A model generated the notes under the pieces. That model worked only from the letters and a program-made list of their open reading frames with translations, did not search any database and was not told the DNA's origin. From NCBI GenBank assembly GCA_034664125.1, contig JAXDIG010000016.1, positions 1 to 64,000 on the forward strand: a DNA stretch of 64,000 nucleotides, written 5' to 3'. The stretch is from JACVRW01 sp034664125 (GTDB lineage: Bacteria; Actinomycetota; Thermoleophilia; Solirubrobacterales; Thermoleophilaceae). The position numbers were made by a program, and so were the translations under genes. Positions 23,784 to 32,876 of the stretch are shown in pieces; the stretch's first letter is position 1; each line of letters starts with the position of its first letter.

Positions 23784-26751
23784 GCGCTCGGTTCTGCACC
23801 TCCAGCAGGAAGTGATCGGGCTCGTCGCCCTGCCTGACGAGCTTGATCCGGCCGGCCACGGGCACCAACAGCCCCTGGGCGTGCACGTAGCCGGTGTTGA
23901 CCTCGGCGGACTCGATCGCCCCGGCGAGCATCCGATCCATCTGCTCGCGGTGCTTGGGCAGGTTCGCGTGGTCCATGACCGGCGGCCAGGTGGCCGCCGC
24001 GAACTCGCCCTCCGGGTAGCCGACCAGCTCCGTGAAGGCCTGGTTGAGCTCGCGGAAGTGACCGTCCAGGGCGATCGTCGCCATCGGGTTGGCGGCGTCG
24101 TCGAAGCCCGGGCGAGGCTCGCGGGAGGGACCCGAGTCGGCCGGGCGACCGAACAGCGGGCGGTGCACGCCGTTTCCGCGGGCCTGCAGGGGCTCGAGCA
24201 GCTCGTTGGCGTTGTCCCGATCCAGCGCCCATCGGGCCGCCGCGGCGTCGACGCCCGCCTCCTCGGCGGACTGGCGCGCCTGGGCGGCCGCCTCGGCCGC
24301 CGCGGCAGCCGCCTGCTCGGCCTGCTGGGCGCGCCGCTCCGCGGCCTCGACCGCGGCCGCCACGCGCTCGGCGGCGGTGTCGGCGCTGCGCGCGTGCTCG
24401 CCGGCGCGGCCCGCGTGGCGCTCCGACGTGACGGCCGCCTCCTCCGAGCGCCCCGCGTGGCGCTCGGAAGCCCACGAGGCATCGCGTGCCTGGCCCGCGT
24501 GGCCCTCCGCCGTCCCGGACGCCTCACGCGCGCGCCCGGCGTGGCTGTCGGCCGCCGTGGACGCGCCCTGGGCGCGCTCGGCGTGGCCGTCCGCGGCGCT
24601 CGCGGCATCCTGCGCATGCACGGCCCGCTCGCCGGCGGAGGTGGCAGCCGCCTCGGCGCGCGCGGCCCGCCCCTCGGCGGCCTCGGCGGCTTGCTGCACG
24701 CGCCCGGCCTGCTGCTCCACGAGTCCCTCGACCTGCGCGGCCGCGGCGGCCACCTCACGCGCCCCTGCGGTGCCCGACTCGAGCGCCGCCAGCGCCTCGG
24801 TCACCTCGGCCGCACGCGAGTCGATGGCCGCCAGCGTCTCGCGGGCCGTCTGCTGGGCGCGCGCGGCCTCGCTCTCGAGCTGCCGCGCCCGGCGCCCCTC
24901 GGCCTCCACCGCCTCGATGGCCTGCTCCGCGCGCCCGAGCCGGTCGGCCACCGCGCCCGCCGCCGCCGAGGCCTCCGACGAGTGGCTGCGGGCCAGCTCC
25001 ACGGCCTCCTCGGCGCCCTGGGCCAGCCGCTCGACGGTCGACTGCGTCGCGCGGACGGCGTCCGCGGCCTCGCGTACCTCCTGCGCCACGGCCAGCAGCT
25101 GCTCGGAGCTGGATGCGCCCTCCGCGGCTCCCGCGCGCAGCTCCGTCAGCTCCTCCCGCAGGTCGCTCAGGAGCCGGCGCGCCTCCTCGTCGCCGACCGC
25201 CTCCAGCTGTACCTGCTCGATGCGGGCGCCGAGGCCCTCCACCAGCGACCGCGTCGCGTCCAGCTCCGCGCGCAGCCGGGTTTCGCCCTCGCCCCGTCCG
25301 CGCTCCGCGGCCAGCGCCTGCTCGAGCGCCTCGAGCTGGGCGCGTGTGGCGGCCTGCTCGTCGGCCAGCCCGCGGCGTTCCTCGGCGCCCGCGCGCTGGA
25401 TCTCCTGCAGTCGCGCGCGCGTCTCCGCGAGCTGGTCCACAAGGGAGTCGGTGCCCTGGGCGCGCTCGCCGGCCAGCTCCTCGAGCCGCTCGCGCGCGAA
25501 GGCCAGCTGCACCTCCAGCACGTCGCGGTCGGTGGCCAGGGAGCTCTCCAGCTGCTGCACGCGCGTGCGCGTGTCGGCGAGCTCGGCCTCGAGCCGCCCC
25601 CGCTGGTCTGAGAGTTCCGCCTCGAGCCGGGCGCGCTGCTCGGCCCGGACCGCTCCGGCGGCCTCCTGCGCGGACCGGGCCGCGCCGGTGTCGGCCAGAG
25701 CGGCCTCGAGCACGCCCATGCGCGCCTGAACCTCGTCGACCCAGCCCGGCAGGCCACTCTCCTCCGCCACGGCCGCCTCCAGGGCGCTCACCTGGGTGCG
25801 CAGCCGCTCCTGGGCCTCGGGCGCGCCGGCCAGGTCGCGGCGAATGCCCTCGACCGCGGCGCGGACGGCCTCCAGCTCGACCCGCAGGCGCTCGCCCTCC
25901 TCGCGCGCCTGCTGCTCGCCGGTCATGCGGCTCTGCTGCAGCCCCTCCCGCAGGCCCTCCACCTGCGCGCGCATCTCCTCGAGCGCGCCGCGTGCCTCGG
26001 CCAGCCCGGACTGCAGCCCCGCGCCGGTCTGTTCGAGGTCGATCAGGCGCGCCCCTGCCTCGGCCGCTTCCGCGCGGGCGACCTCGGCTTGGGCGCGAGC
26101 CTCCGCGAGCTCGGCCGCTGTCTGCTCCAGGGCACGCTCGATGTCGTCCGACCGACCCAGCGCGGCCTCGACCGCGTCCGCCATCCGTCCCGTCGCGACC
26201 GGGGGCGGCGCGCCCTGGACGGGGGGCTCCACCTCGGTTGGAAGCGGTGGCGGCGGCTCGCCAAGTGGCCGGAAGGCGACGATCGTGCCGGCGCTCAGCA
26301 CGTCCTCCTCGAGGTGTGCCAGGCCCGACACCGCGGCGTGGATCCACTCGACCACCGTGTGGTGGCTCTGCTGGAGCTGAGAGAGAGCATTGCCGCGCGG
26401 CGCCGCGATCTCCAGCGCCTCGAGGAAGCCGTTGAACTCCAGGCTCTGGCTCATGCTCACGGGCACGAGCGTCAGCCCCACCTCGAGCTCGTGCCCGTCC
26501 TTGCGGACCGCGGTGGTGTCCATCTGCCCGCCGCTCTGGGGGAGCTCGCCGCCCAGGCGCAGCGTGTCAACCAGCGGCCGTCCGAGCATGCGCGGCGCCG
26601 GCCACCCGAACAGCTCCTCGGCCGGGCGGCTCCAGCGTGTTACCGACCCGTCCCTGTCAGTGAGAACGAAGCGGGCATCCACGAGCTGGCGCAGCAGCTC
26701 TTCGACTACCTCCGCGGAGGAGGCGGCCGTGGTGCCGGGGTCCTCGTACAT
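23773..26751 (-). CDS. Giant PAS-coiled coil-PAS protein without an output domain
   Basis: A 992-residue protein. A PAS domain (about residues 15-115, with VLTDRDGSVTRWSRPAEELFGW) and a second PAS domain (about 880-990, with NPMATIALDGHFRELNQAFTE) flank roughly 650 residues of Ala/Glu/Arg-rich coiled coil. Residues 713-796 consist of six tandem 14-residue repeats with a recurrent HAGR ending. No kinase, GGDEF, EAL, HAMP or receiver domain is present and no membrane segment is seen, so it may act as a cytoplasmic signal-sensing scaffold or a partner of other PAS proteins. It overlaps the epimerase gene by 11 nt. Confidence 0.75.
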   Translation of the reverse strand: MYEDPGTTAASSAEVVEELLRQLVDARFVLTDRDGSVTRWSRPAEELFGWPAPRMLGRPLVDTLRLGGELPQSGGQMDTTAVRKDGHELEVGLTLVPVSMSQSLEFNGFLEALEIAAPRGNALSQLQQSHHTVVEWIHAAVSGLAHLEEDVLSAGTIVAFRPLGEPPPPLPTEVEPPVQGAPPPVATGRMADAVEAALGRSDDIERALEQTAAELAEARAQAEVARAEAAEAGARLIDLEQTGAGLQSGLAEARGALEEMRAQVEGLREGLQQSRMTGEQQAREEGERLRVELEAVRAAVEGIRRDLAGAPEAQERLRTQVSALEAAVAEESGLPGWVDEVQARMGVLEAALADTGAARSAQEAAGAVRAEQRARLEAELSDQRGRLEAELADTRTRVQQLESSLATDRDVLEVQLAFARERLEELAGERAQGTDSLVDQLAETRARLQEIQRAGAEERRGLADEQAATRAQLEALEQALAAERGRGEGETRLRAELDATRSLVEGLGARIEQVQLEAVGDEEARRLLSDLREELTELRAGAAEGASSSEQLLAVAQEVREAADAVRATQSTVERLAQGAEEAVELARSHSSEASAAAGAVADRLGRAEQAIEAVEAEGRRARQLESEAARAQQTARETLAAIDSRAAEVTEALAALESGTAGAREVAAAAAQVEGLVEQQAGRVQQAAEAAEGRAARAEAAATSAGERAVHAQDAASAADGHAERAQGASTAADSHAGRAREASGTAEGHAGQARDASWASERHAGRSEEAAVTSERHAGRAGEHARSADTAAERVAAAVEAAERRAQQAEQAAAAAAEAAAQARQSAEEAGVDAAAARWALDRDNANELLEPLQARGNGVHRPLFGRPADSGPSREPRPGFDDAANPMATIALDGHFRELNQAFTELVGYPEGEFAAATWPPVMDHANLPKHREQMDRMLAGAIESAEVNTGYVHAQGLLVPVAGRIKLVRQGDEPDHFLLEVQNRALSR
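24364..24615 (-). repeat. Six tandem 42-bp units encoding 14-residue coiled-coil repeats
   Basis: Within the PAS-coiled coil gene, six in-frame units of about 42 bp encode segments such as AQGASTAADSHAGR and AREASGTAEGHAGQ. A histidine recurs four residues from the unit end in the first five units. Fourteen residues equal two heptads, so each unit adds the same surface to the coil. Confidence 0.7.
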
Positions 26752-26833
26752 ACGTCCTCGTATCGGTCGGTTGGGGGAGGCCGTATCACGACCGGCCGCA
26801 GGCCCGCGTCGGACATGCGTCGAGGGATGTCAG

Positions 26834-26853
26834 CCGGGGGCTCGCGCCCCCGG
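26834..26853. terminator. Intergenic repeat B, copy 1 (GC hairpin)
   Basis: CCGGGGGC / GCCCCCGG stem with a 4-nt loop, followed by GACCCCCGTG. It sits in the 141-bp gap between the YhaM-like gene end (26893) and the PAS-coil gene start (26751). The same block recurs at 28704, 49274 and 60287. There is no U-tract. Apart from this hairpin the gap has no recognisable feature. Confidence 0.6.
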
Positions 26854-26892
26854 ACCCCCGTGCAGATTGGCTTGGCCAATGGGGTGTGGGGG

Positions 26893-27774
26893 TCAGTCCA
26901 GGCCGTGTTCGAGCGCGCCCTTGACGGACGCGTCGAGCGCGTTGAGGCGCTGCAGGGCGAGCGCCTCAGCGGTGCGGAAGCGCCTGCCCGGCAGGGCGTC
27001 CGGGCCGTGGTGCGCCAGCACGCAGTGCAGCACCGCGTGCAGCTTCTGGTCCGGGAAGTCGCCCAGACGCGCGGCGCGCTCCACGATCATCTGCTGGCCG
27101 AGCGCGACGTGGCCGACCAGCGTCCCGGCCTCGCTGAAGGCGATCTCCGCGCCCAGCTCGAACTCGCGCAGCTTGCCGATGTCGTGCAGCAGGGCGGCGC
27201 AGATCAGCAGATCGGAGTTGAGCCGGGGGTGGAGGGCGCAGGCTTCCACGGCGAGCGTGCCGACCGCGACCGTGTGCTCGAGCAGCCCGCCGAGGTAGGC
27301 GTGGTGGCCGGAGCGCGTGCAGGGCGCGCGCCGCAGCTCCGCCCGGAACGCCTCGTCACCGAGGAAGGCGTCGAGCAGCGCGCGCAGGTCGGGGTCGTAG
27401 ACCTCGCGGGCGAGGTGCTCGAGGAAGCCGTCCAGCTCCTCGAGGTCGCGGTAGGCGGTCGGCAGGAACTCGGCCGGGTTGGCCGCCTCCGCGCGCCGGA
27501 TCGAGTGCAGCTCGACCTGGAGCTCATCGCGAAAGCGCTCCACCCGCCCGCTGACCGCCACCAGGTCGCCGCGCTCGAACTGGCCGGCCAGGAAGTCGGC
27601 CTCGCGGAAGGCGCGCGCCTGGATCGCTCCGGAGCGGTCGCGCAGCTCGACCGCCAGGTAGGGGGTGCCGCTCCTGGCGGTCAGGCGGTCCTTGCGCGTG
27701 CACGCGAAGACGCCCTCGACCTCGCTGCCCGCGCGCAGCTCCGCGATCGTGATCGCCTGCTCCACGGTGGCCAC
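26893..27774 (-). CDS. YhaM-like 3'-5' exoribonuclease (OB-fold plus HD domain)
   Basis: A 293-residue protein with an OB-fold nucleic-acid-binding domain (about residues 8-95) followed by an HD domain (about 155-270) containing GLLEHTVAVG, CAALLHDIGK and the metal HD pair. This is the architecture of YhaM exoribonuclease, which trims RNA or DNA 3' ends with Mn2+. Start GTG 27774. It is divergent from the PAC2 gene, with a 50-bp gap. Confidence 0.88.
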   Translation of the reverse strand: MATVEQAITIAELRAGSEVEGVFACTRKDRLTARSGTPYLAVELRDRSGAIQARAFREADFLAGQFERGDLVAVSGRVERFRDELQVELHSIRRAEAANPAEFLPTAYRDLEELDGFLEHLAREVYDPDLRALLDAFLGDEAFRAELRRAPCTRSGHHAYLGGLLEHTVAVGTLAVEACALHPRLNSDLLICAALLHDIGKLREFELGAEIAFSEAGTLVGHVALGQQMIVERAARLGDFPDQKLHAVLHCVLAHHGPDALPGRRFRTAEALALQRLNALDASVKGALEHGLD

Positions 27775-27810
27775 GCACCCATCGTGATGGGTGCTCCGGA
27801 CGCGGTCGGG

Positions 27811-27816
27811 TACCGT
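27811..27816 (+). promoter_or_regulatory. -10-like TACCGT before PAC2 gene
   Basis: TACCGT is followed by 8 nt and the ATG at 27825. GAGG in the spacer is too close to the start to be a strong SD, so the gene is probably leaderless. Confidence 0.4.
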
Positions 27817-27824
27817 GAGGTGGG

Positions 27825-28700
27825 ATGCAGGACGTCATCTGGAACGACCGCCCCTCGCTGCGCAGACCGGTGATGCTGTGCGCCTTCAACGGCTGGAACG
27901 ACGCGGGCGAGGCCGCCTCCGCCGCCGTTTCCTTCATCCGCGGCAGCTTCGAGGCCGAGGAGGTCGCCTCGATCGACCCCGAGGAGTTCTTCGACTTCAC
28001 CGCGGTCCGCCCGACGGTGCGTCTCACGGAGGGCGTCACGCGCGAGATCGACTGGCCGGTGGCCACGATCTCGGCCGCCGCCGTGCCGGGCGCCGAAGGG
28101 GACCTGGTGATGCTCCAGGCCACCGAGCCGTCGCTGCGCTGGCGCCGCTACACCGACAACCTCGTGGCCACCGCGCGCGAGCTCGACGTGCGCATGGTGA
28201 TCACGCTCGGCGCGCTGCTCGCGGATGTCCCGCACACGCGCCCGGTGGCCATCACCGGGCTCGCCTCCGATCGCTCGCTGGTCGACCGGCTCGGCTTCCA
28301 GCACACGAGCTACGAGGGGCCGACAGGGATCGTCGGCGTGCTGCACAACACGTTCGCCAACGCCGGCATCCCGTCGGCGAGCCTGTGGGCGTCGGTGCCG
28401 CACTACGTCGCCGCCGCGCCCAACCCGAAGGTGGCGCTGGCCCTGGTGCGCGCCTTCGAGGGCATCGCGGGGGTGGTGGTCGACGCCGGGGAGCTGGAGA
28501 GCGCCGCCGAGGACTACGAGCGTCAGGTCAGCGCGGCGGTGGCAAGCGACCCCGAGGTGAAGGCGTTCGTCGAGCGGCTCGAGACGGCCATGGACGAGGT
28601 CGGCCTGGACGCGCCCGACGAGGAGGACCTGCCCTCGGCGGACACGATCGCGCGCGACTTCCAGCGCTTCCTGCGCCAGCGCGGGCCGGACAACGGATGA
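27825..28700 (+). CDS. PAC2-family protein
   Basis: A 291-residue protein matching the PAC2 family, with AFNGWNDAGEAAS near the N-terminus and the core TLGALLADVPHTRPVAITG. The family includes eukaryotic proteasome assembly chaperone 2 and many actinobacterial proteins of unproven function. No proteasome genes lie in the window. The acidic C-terminus (about 255-291) is probably flexible. Its stop codon lies within the first bases of a repeat B hairpin. Confidence 0.85.
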   Translation: MQDVIWNDRPSLRRPVMLCAFNGWNDAGEAASAAVSFIRGSFEAEEVASIDPEEFFDFTAVRPTVRLTEGVTREIDWPVATISAAAVPGAEGDLVMLQATEPSLRWRRYTDNLVATARELDVRMVITLGALLADVPHTRPVAITGLASDRSLVDRLGFQHTSYEGPTGIVGVLHNTFANAGIPSASLWASVPHYVAAAPNPKVALALVRAFEGIAGVVVDAGELESAAEDYERQVSAAVASDPEVKAFVERLETAMDEVGLDAPDEEDLPSADTIARDFQRFLRQRGPDNG

Positions 28701-28703
28701 CAG

Positions 28704-28723
28704 CCGGGGGCTCGCGCCCCCGG
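28704..28723. terminator. Intergenic repeat B, copy 2 (GC hairpin at PAC2 stop)
   Basis: CCGGGGGC / GCCCCCGG stem with flanks ATGACAG and GACCCCCGTG, the same as copy 1 except for one or two bases. The TGA of the PAC2 gene is part of the repeat, placing the hairpin 3 nt after the stop, as expected for a terminator, though without a U-tract. Confidence 0.65.
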
Positions 28724-28759
28724 ACCCCCGTGAAAGATTGGCTTGCCAGCTTGGGCTGG

Positions 28760-28966
28760 CTAGCGGTACCGCGGGTCGTCCACCACCGGACGGTCGGCCC
28801 GGGTCGGCTGCATCATCAGGAACAGTCCGATGAGCAGGCCGATTACGCCGACGATCATCAGGATCAGCCCGGCGGTGTGAACATCGACGCCGGCCACCGT
28901 GGCGGTGACGGCGTACTTGAGGATGGCGCCGATCGCGATCAGGAAGAGTGATGTTCCAATCGTCAT
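28760..28966 (-). CDS. Small two-helix membrane protein (DUF6458-like)
   Basis: A 68-residue protein beginning MTIGTSLFLIAIGAILKYAV, with two membrane helices (about residues 4-20 and 30-50) and a polar tail ending DDPRYR. This looks like the short actinobacterial DUF6458 family, whose function is unknown. AGGGAGA precedes the ATG. It follows the helicase-nuclease gene on the same strand by 36 nt. Confidence 0.75.
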   Translation of the reverse strand: MTIGTSLFLIAIGAILKYAVTATVAGVDVHTAGLILMIVGVIGLLIGLFLMMQPTRADRPVVDDPRYR

Positions 28967-28975
28967 TCTCCCTGA

Positions 28976-29000
28976 ATTCCCCCCACGCCGGGCGTCAAAC
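28976..29000 (-). promoter_or_regulatory. Possible SigB-type promoter before DUF6458-like gene
   Basis: On the minus strand GTTTGA (29000-28995), 13 nt, GGGAAT (28981-28976) resembles the stress-sigma consensus and the promoter at 20664. However, the -10 is only 9 nt from the ATG, so the SD would not be transcribed. The call is weak. Confidence 0.25.
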
Positions 29001-29002
29001 GC

Positions 29003-32000
29003 CTACTTCTCGGCGGCTGGACAGATGATCCGGTAGTCGCAGAAGCGGCAGATCTCCGGCGAGGGGGTCGGATCGAAGCGCTGCTTGAGGATTCCACCGG
29101 CGATCTCGGACACCGTCGCGCGGACCCGCTCGAGCTCCTCGGCCGAGTGCTTCACCGGCACCTTCTCGCCGCTCAGCACGTAGAAGTAGCTCTGGGCCGA
29201 GGTTTCCAGGCGCCACGACTCGCGCGCGCCCATCTGGTAGACGGACAGCTGCACGTCCTCGCGCAGCTCGTCCTCGGTCTTGGACTTGCCGGTCTTGTAG
29301 TCGATCAGCTCGAAGGAGCCGTCCGGGTGGCGGTCCACGCGGTCGACGCGCCCGCGCAGCAGGTGCGGACCGATCTTGAAGGCGAACGAGCGCTCGAACC
29401 AGACCGGCTCGGCCTCGGACTCGTCATCCATGCGCCAGTAGCGCTCGAGCGCCTCCACGGCGCGCTCGCGGAACTGCAGCTCGTCGTCCGAATCGCCGAA
29501 GCCCGACCGGCGCCACGAGATCTCGAACAGCTCGCGCAGACGCTCGAGCGATCCGCCGCCCTCGGTGTGGAAGCGCTCCAGCACCTGGTGCATGACGATC
29601 CCGAAGCGCTGGTTGATCGTGGGCTCCTGGGGGATGCGGAAGACGCGCGCGAACTTGTACTTGAGCGGGCAGATCCGGTACGTGTCGATGTCCGAGGCGG
29701 ACAGCATCAGCCCGCGCCCGCGGCGCGGGATGAACGGGTCCAGCGAGGCGTCGGACCCGTTCGACGACCCGGGCAGCTCCTTCGGGTCACGGCCGGTGTC
29801 GCGCAGCCAGCCGTCCAGGCCCGACTCCTCGAAGACCTCGCGCTGCTCGGTCGTGGCGCACTGGGCGAGGATCTCGTTCACCTCGGGCAGCGCGGCCTCG
29901 AGCGGCTGACCCTCGCGGGCGCGTTCGATCAGCGCGGCCACCTTGATCAGCTCGAGGTAGCGCGCCACGGCCTGGTCGACGTCCAGGTAGGTGTCGAGCC
30001 GCATCTCGCCAAGCCGCCCGCCGACACGGGCAACGGTGTCGAGCAGCTCGTCGCGCATGATCCGGAATGTGGAGTGGAGGCCCTCGGCGGGGCCGAACAG
30101 CTCCTCCTCGAACGCCTCCTCCTCGAGGTCGAGCGCCGCACGCGCCTCCTCGTAGAACGGCGACGGGCGGGGCGTGGTGCCGGGCGGGCCCGTCTCGGCC
30201 CAGGCGAGCACGAGCCCCTTGCGCGCCCGCGTCATGGCCACGTGCAGCAGGCGGCGCATCTCCGCCTCGTGCACCGCCCGCGGCGACTCGGCGTCGAGCC
30301 GCTCCTTGAGCAGCTCGTCGGGCACGTCCCCGTTGGGCGCGCGGTAGGGGCCCGGCATGGCTCCCGCCGACAACCCGAGCACGAAGACGTGGTCGAACTC
30401 GAGCCCCTTGGCCGCGTGCATCGTCATCACCGGGACGGCCGGTGTGGACGGCTGGCCGACCGCTTCCTCCTCGCGCAGGCCGGACTCGGCTACGGCGGCC
30501 AGGTAGCGCGCGAACTCGCGTGCCGTGGCCTGCGGCTCGCGGCGCATGTAGGCGGTGGCCAGCTCGGGCAGCTTGGCGATGTTGCGCAGGCGCTCGACTG
30601 TGTCGGCGTGGGTGGCGAACACCTGCTGGCGGCGCAGGCCGATGCGCTCGATCAGCCGCATCACGAACGCGTCGGGGCGGCGATCTTCGAAGGCCGTGGA
30701 CGCGGAGCGGTAGAGCCGCAGGAACGCACGCGCCCGGTCGCGCCCCTCCTCTGAGAGCTGCGGCCCCTCCAGGGCGGCCGCGATGGCGGACGGCATGTCC
30801 AGCTTGCGCCTGCGCGCCAGCTGCGTCAGGCGCGCGACGTCCACGGAGCGCAGCTCGATCGGCGGCCGGCTGAGCGCGCGCACGACGGCTCCGGAGTCGC
30901 CCGGGTCCGCCAGCGCGCGCAGCCAGGCCAGCACGTCACGGACCTCGGCGCGCTGGAAGTAGGCGGCCGCTCCGAGCGTGCGGAACGGGATCGCGCGCTC
31001 CTCGAGCGCCGCGGCAACCACCGCGCCCTCCCCCTTGACCGAGCGCACGAGCACGCAGATCTCCTCCGGCGGCACGCCGCCGGCTATCAGGCGCTCTGCC
31101 TCGCCGGCCACCGCCTGCGCCTGGGCGCGCTCCGAGGTGCAGCGCCAGAAGCGCACCCGGCCGCCGCTGGCGCCGGTGAGCTTCTTCTGGACGCGGGCCT
31201 CGATCGGCGCCACCACCGCGGCGGACGCGTCGAGGATGCGCCGCCCGGAGCGGAAGTTGCGCTCGAGCTTGATCGTCGTGACGTCGGGCAGCTCTCGCCC
31301 GAACTCGAGCAGGTTCTTCTGCGACGCCCCGCGGAAGCGGTAGATGGCCTGGTCGTCGTCGCCGACCACGGTGACGTTCATGTGCTCCTCCACCAGCAGG
31401 CGCAGGAGCATCCCCTGGGCGAAGTTCGTGTCCTGGTACTCGTCCACGAGCACGTGCTGGAAGCGCCGTGCCGTGCGCTCGCGCACGTGCGGGCGCTCGT
31501 GCAGCAGCTTGAACGCGCGCACGATCAGGTCGCCGAAGTCGAGCGCGCCGCGTTCCTCGAGCAGGCGGTCGTGATCGGCGTAGAGGCGCGCGAACTCACG
31601 CTCGCGGTTGGCGTTGGCGCGCTCGGCGTCGGTGCTCGCGGGCAGCGCCTCGGCCCAGGCTCGCAGCTCGTCGGATGAGATCAGCTCGTCCTTGAGACGG
31701 TCGATGCGCGAGACGAAGCTGGCCAGCAGAGGCGCCGGGTTGCCGCGGATCTCGTGATGGCGCAGCGACAGATCGTTGATCCGCTCCAGCAGCAGGGCGA
31801 GCCGGTCCGCCGGGGTGACGGGCGTCAGGAACGGGTCCACGCCGGCCTCGAGCGCCTCGTCGCGCAGCAGCTTCACGCAGAACGAGTGGAACGTCGAGAC
31901 GTGCAGCTCCTCGTAGGGAGCTTCCAGCAGCGTTTCGAGGCGCTCGCGCATCTCCGCGCAGGCGGGGCTCGAGAAGGTGAGGGCGAGGATGCCGTCCGCG

Positions 32001-32149
32001 GGCGTGCCCTGCTCGACGAGCCAGGCGAAGCGGCGGGTGAGGGTGCGCGTCTTCCCGGTGCCGGCGCCGGCAACGACAAGCAGCGGTCCCCCGGGATGCG
32101 TGACGACCGCGCGCTGGTTCGCGTTCAGGCCGTCGAGGAGGTCGGGCAT
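29003..32149 (-). CDS. UvrD/PcrA-like ATP-dependent helicase with Fe-S PD-(D/E)XK nuclease domain
   Basis: A 1048-residue SF1A helicase: NANQRAVVTHPGG (Q motif), Walker A GAGTGKT (about residues 28-34), DEYQDTN (about 235), and later SF1 motifs ending in MTRARKGLVLAW. The C-terminal region (about 815-1045) is an AddB/Cas4-type nuclease with ELIDYKTGK and four cysteines (one in YRICPLKY, three in ICRFCDYRIICPA) that likely hold a 4Fe-4S cluster. It probably processes double-strand breaks, as AddAB and AdnAB do. TATCCT lies 8 nt before the ATG. Confidence 0.9.
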   Translation of the reverse strand: MPDLLDGLNANQRAVVTHPGGPLLVVAGAGTGKTRTLTRRFAWLVEQGTPADGILALTFSSPACAEMRERLETLLEAPYEELHVSTFHSFCVKLLRDEALEAGVDPFLTPVTPADRLALLLERINDLSLRHHEIRGNPAPLLASFVSRIDRLKDELISSDELRAWAEALPASTDAERANANREREFARLYADHDRLLEERGALDFGDLIVRAFKLLHERPHVRERTARRFQHVLVDEYQDTNFAQGMLLRLLVEEHMNVTVVGDDDQAIYRFRGASQKNLLEFGRELPDVTTIKLERNFRSGRRILDASAAVVAPIEARVQKKLTGASGGRVRFWRCTSERAQAQAVAGEAERLIAGGVPPEEICVLVRSVKGEGAVVAAALEERAIPFRTLGAAAYFQRAEVRDVLAWLRALADPGDSGAVVRALSRPPIELRSVDVARLTQLARRRKLDMPSAIAAALEGPQLSEEGRDRARAFLRLYRSASTAFEDRRPDAFVMRLIERIGLRRQQVFATHADTVERLRNIAKLPELATAYMRREPQATAREFARYLAAVAESGLREEEAVGQPSTPAVPVMTMHAAKGLEFDHVFVLGLSAGAMPGPYRAPNGDVPDELLKERLDAESPRAVHEAEMRRLLHVAMTRARKGLVLAWAETGPPGTTPRPSPFYEEARAALDLEEEAFEEELFGPAEGLHSTFRIMRDELLDTVARVGGRLGEMRLDTYLDVDQAVARYLELIKVAALIERAREGQPLEAALPEVNEILAQCATTEQREVFEESGLDGWLRDTGRDPKELPGSSNGSDASLDPFIPRRGRGLMLSASDIDTYRICPLKYKFARVFRIPQEPTINQRFGIVMHQVLERFHTEGGGSLERLRELFEISWRRSGFGDSDDELQFRERAVEALERYWRMDDESEAEPVWFERSFAFKIGPHLLRGRVDRVDRHPDGSFELIDYKTGKSKTEDELREDVQLSVYQMGARESWRLETSAQSYFYVLSGEKVPVKHSAEELERVRATVSEIAGGILKQRFDPTPSPEICRFCDYRIICPAAEK

Positions 32150-32157
32150 GCCGACCT

Positions 32158-32163
32158 AGGATA
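32158..32163 (-). promoter_or_regulatory. -10-like TATCCT before helicase-nuclease gene
   Basis: On the minus strand TATCCT is followed by 8 nt and the ATG at 32149, with no SD; leaderless transcription is likely. Confidence 0.45.
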
Positions 32164-32174
32164 CGCCGCCGCTT

Positions 32175-32876
32175 TCAGCCGGCGAACGACAGATACGGAT
32201 CGGATGGCGGCTTCACGTGCCTGATCTGGAGCGCCTTGACGATCCACTCGCGGTGGCCGCGCGTGAGCACCCCCGTCACGGAGATCCAGTCGTCGCGGTC
32301 GAGGTTTCCGCCCGTCTTGCGCGGGAGCACGCGCACCCCGATCGGCACGGCATCCGCCACGCAGCATGTGATGTAGAAGCGGCTGAGGGTGAAGGGGCGC
32401 CCCGTCTTCGACACGAACCCGGTCAGCTCGACGGATCTGCCCTCCGCCAGCCCGAGCTCGCGGGTGAGGCCGTCGTCGCGCCCCGCCGCGTTTAGCTGTA
32501 GGAACCCGACGTGCTTGGCGTCGCGGGAGGCGAGCCGGGCCAGCGCCGAGGAGTCGATGCCGCGCGAGCTGAGCTTGTTCGAGGCGGCCAGGGCGCCGAG
32601 CTGGGCGTTGGCCAGCATCGCGGCGGCCAGCACCGGCAGCACCAGCCCGACCAGGCCGAGCCCTTCGCGCACGCCGAGCCGGGTGGGCGTGTCCGCCCGC
32701 GTCGTGAGCAGGTAGCCGGCGGCGGCGAGCGTGAGGCCGATGGCCCCGACGGGCACAACCCACTGGGTGCGCGGGCCGAGGTAGCGCACGGACTCGCCGC
32801 TCAGCCAGAGCCAGGCGAACACGCCCGCCCACGCGACGAGCGCGAGAGCGCGGATGGAGCGCCGGTCGAGCCTCAT
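32175..32876 (-). CDS. TIGR03943-like membrane protein (permease partner)
   Basis: A 233-residue protein. Three to four membrane helices in the first 110 residues are followed by a soluble domain with FYITCCVADAVPIGV, the hallmark of the TIGR03943/YcgQ family that accompanies PF03773 permeases. The vicinal cysteines (about residue 177) may bind a metal or thiol. The ATG overlaps the stop of the upstream permease gene (ATGA). The transported substrate is unknown. Confidence 0.8.
   Translation of the reverse strand: MRLDRRSIRALALVAWAGVFAWLWLSGESVRYLGPRTQWVVPVGAIGLTLAAAGYLLTTRADTPTRLGVREGLGLVGLVLPVLAAAMLANAQLGALAASNKLSSRGIDSSALARLASRDAKHVGFLQLNAAGRDDGLTRELGLAEGRSVELTGFVSKTGRPFTLSRFYITCCVADAVPIGVRVLPRKTGGNLDRDDWISVTGVLTRGHREWIVKALQIRHVKPPSDPYLSFAG

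Noticed and set aside
24364..24615. CRISPR-like array
   Set aside because: The 42-bp periodicity is in-frame coding repetition for a coiled coil with no distinct spacers and no cas genes nearby.
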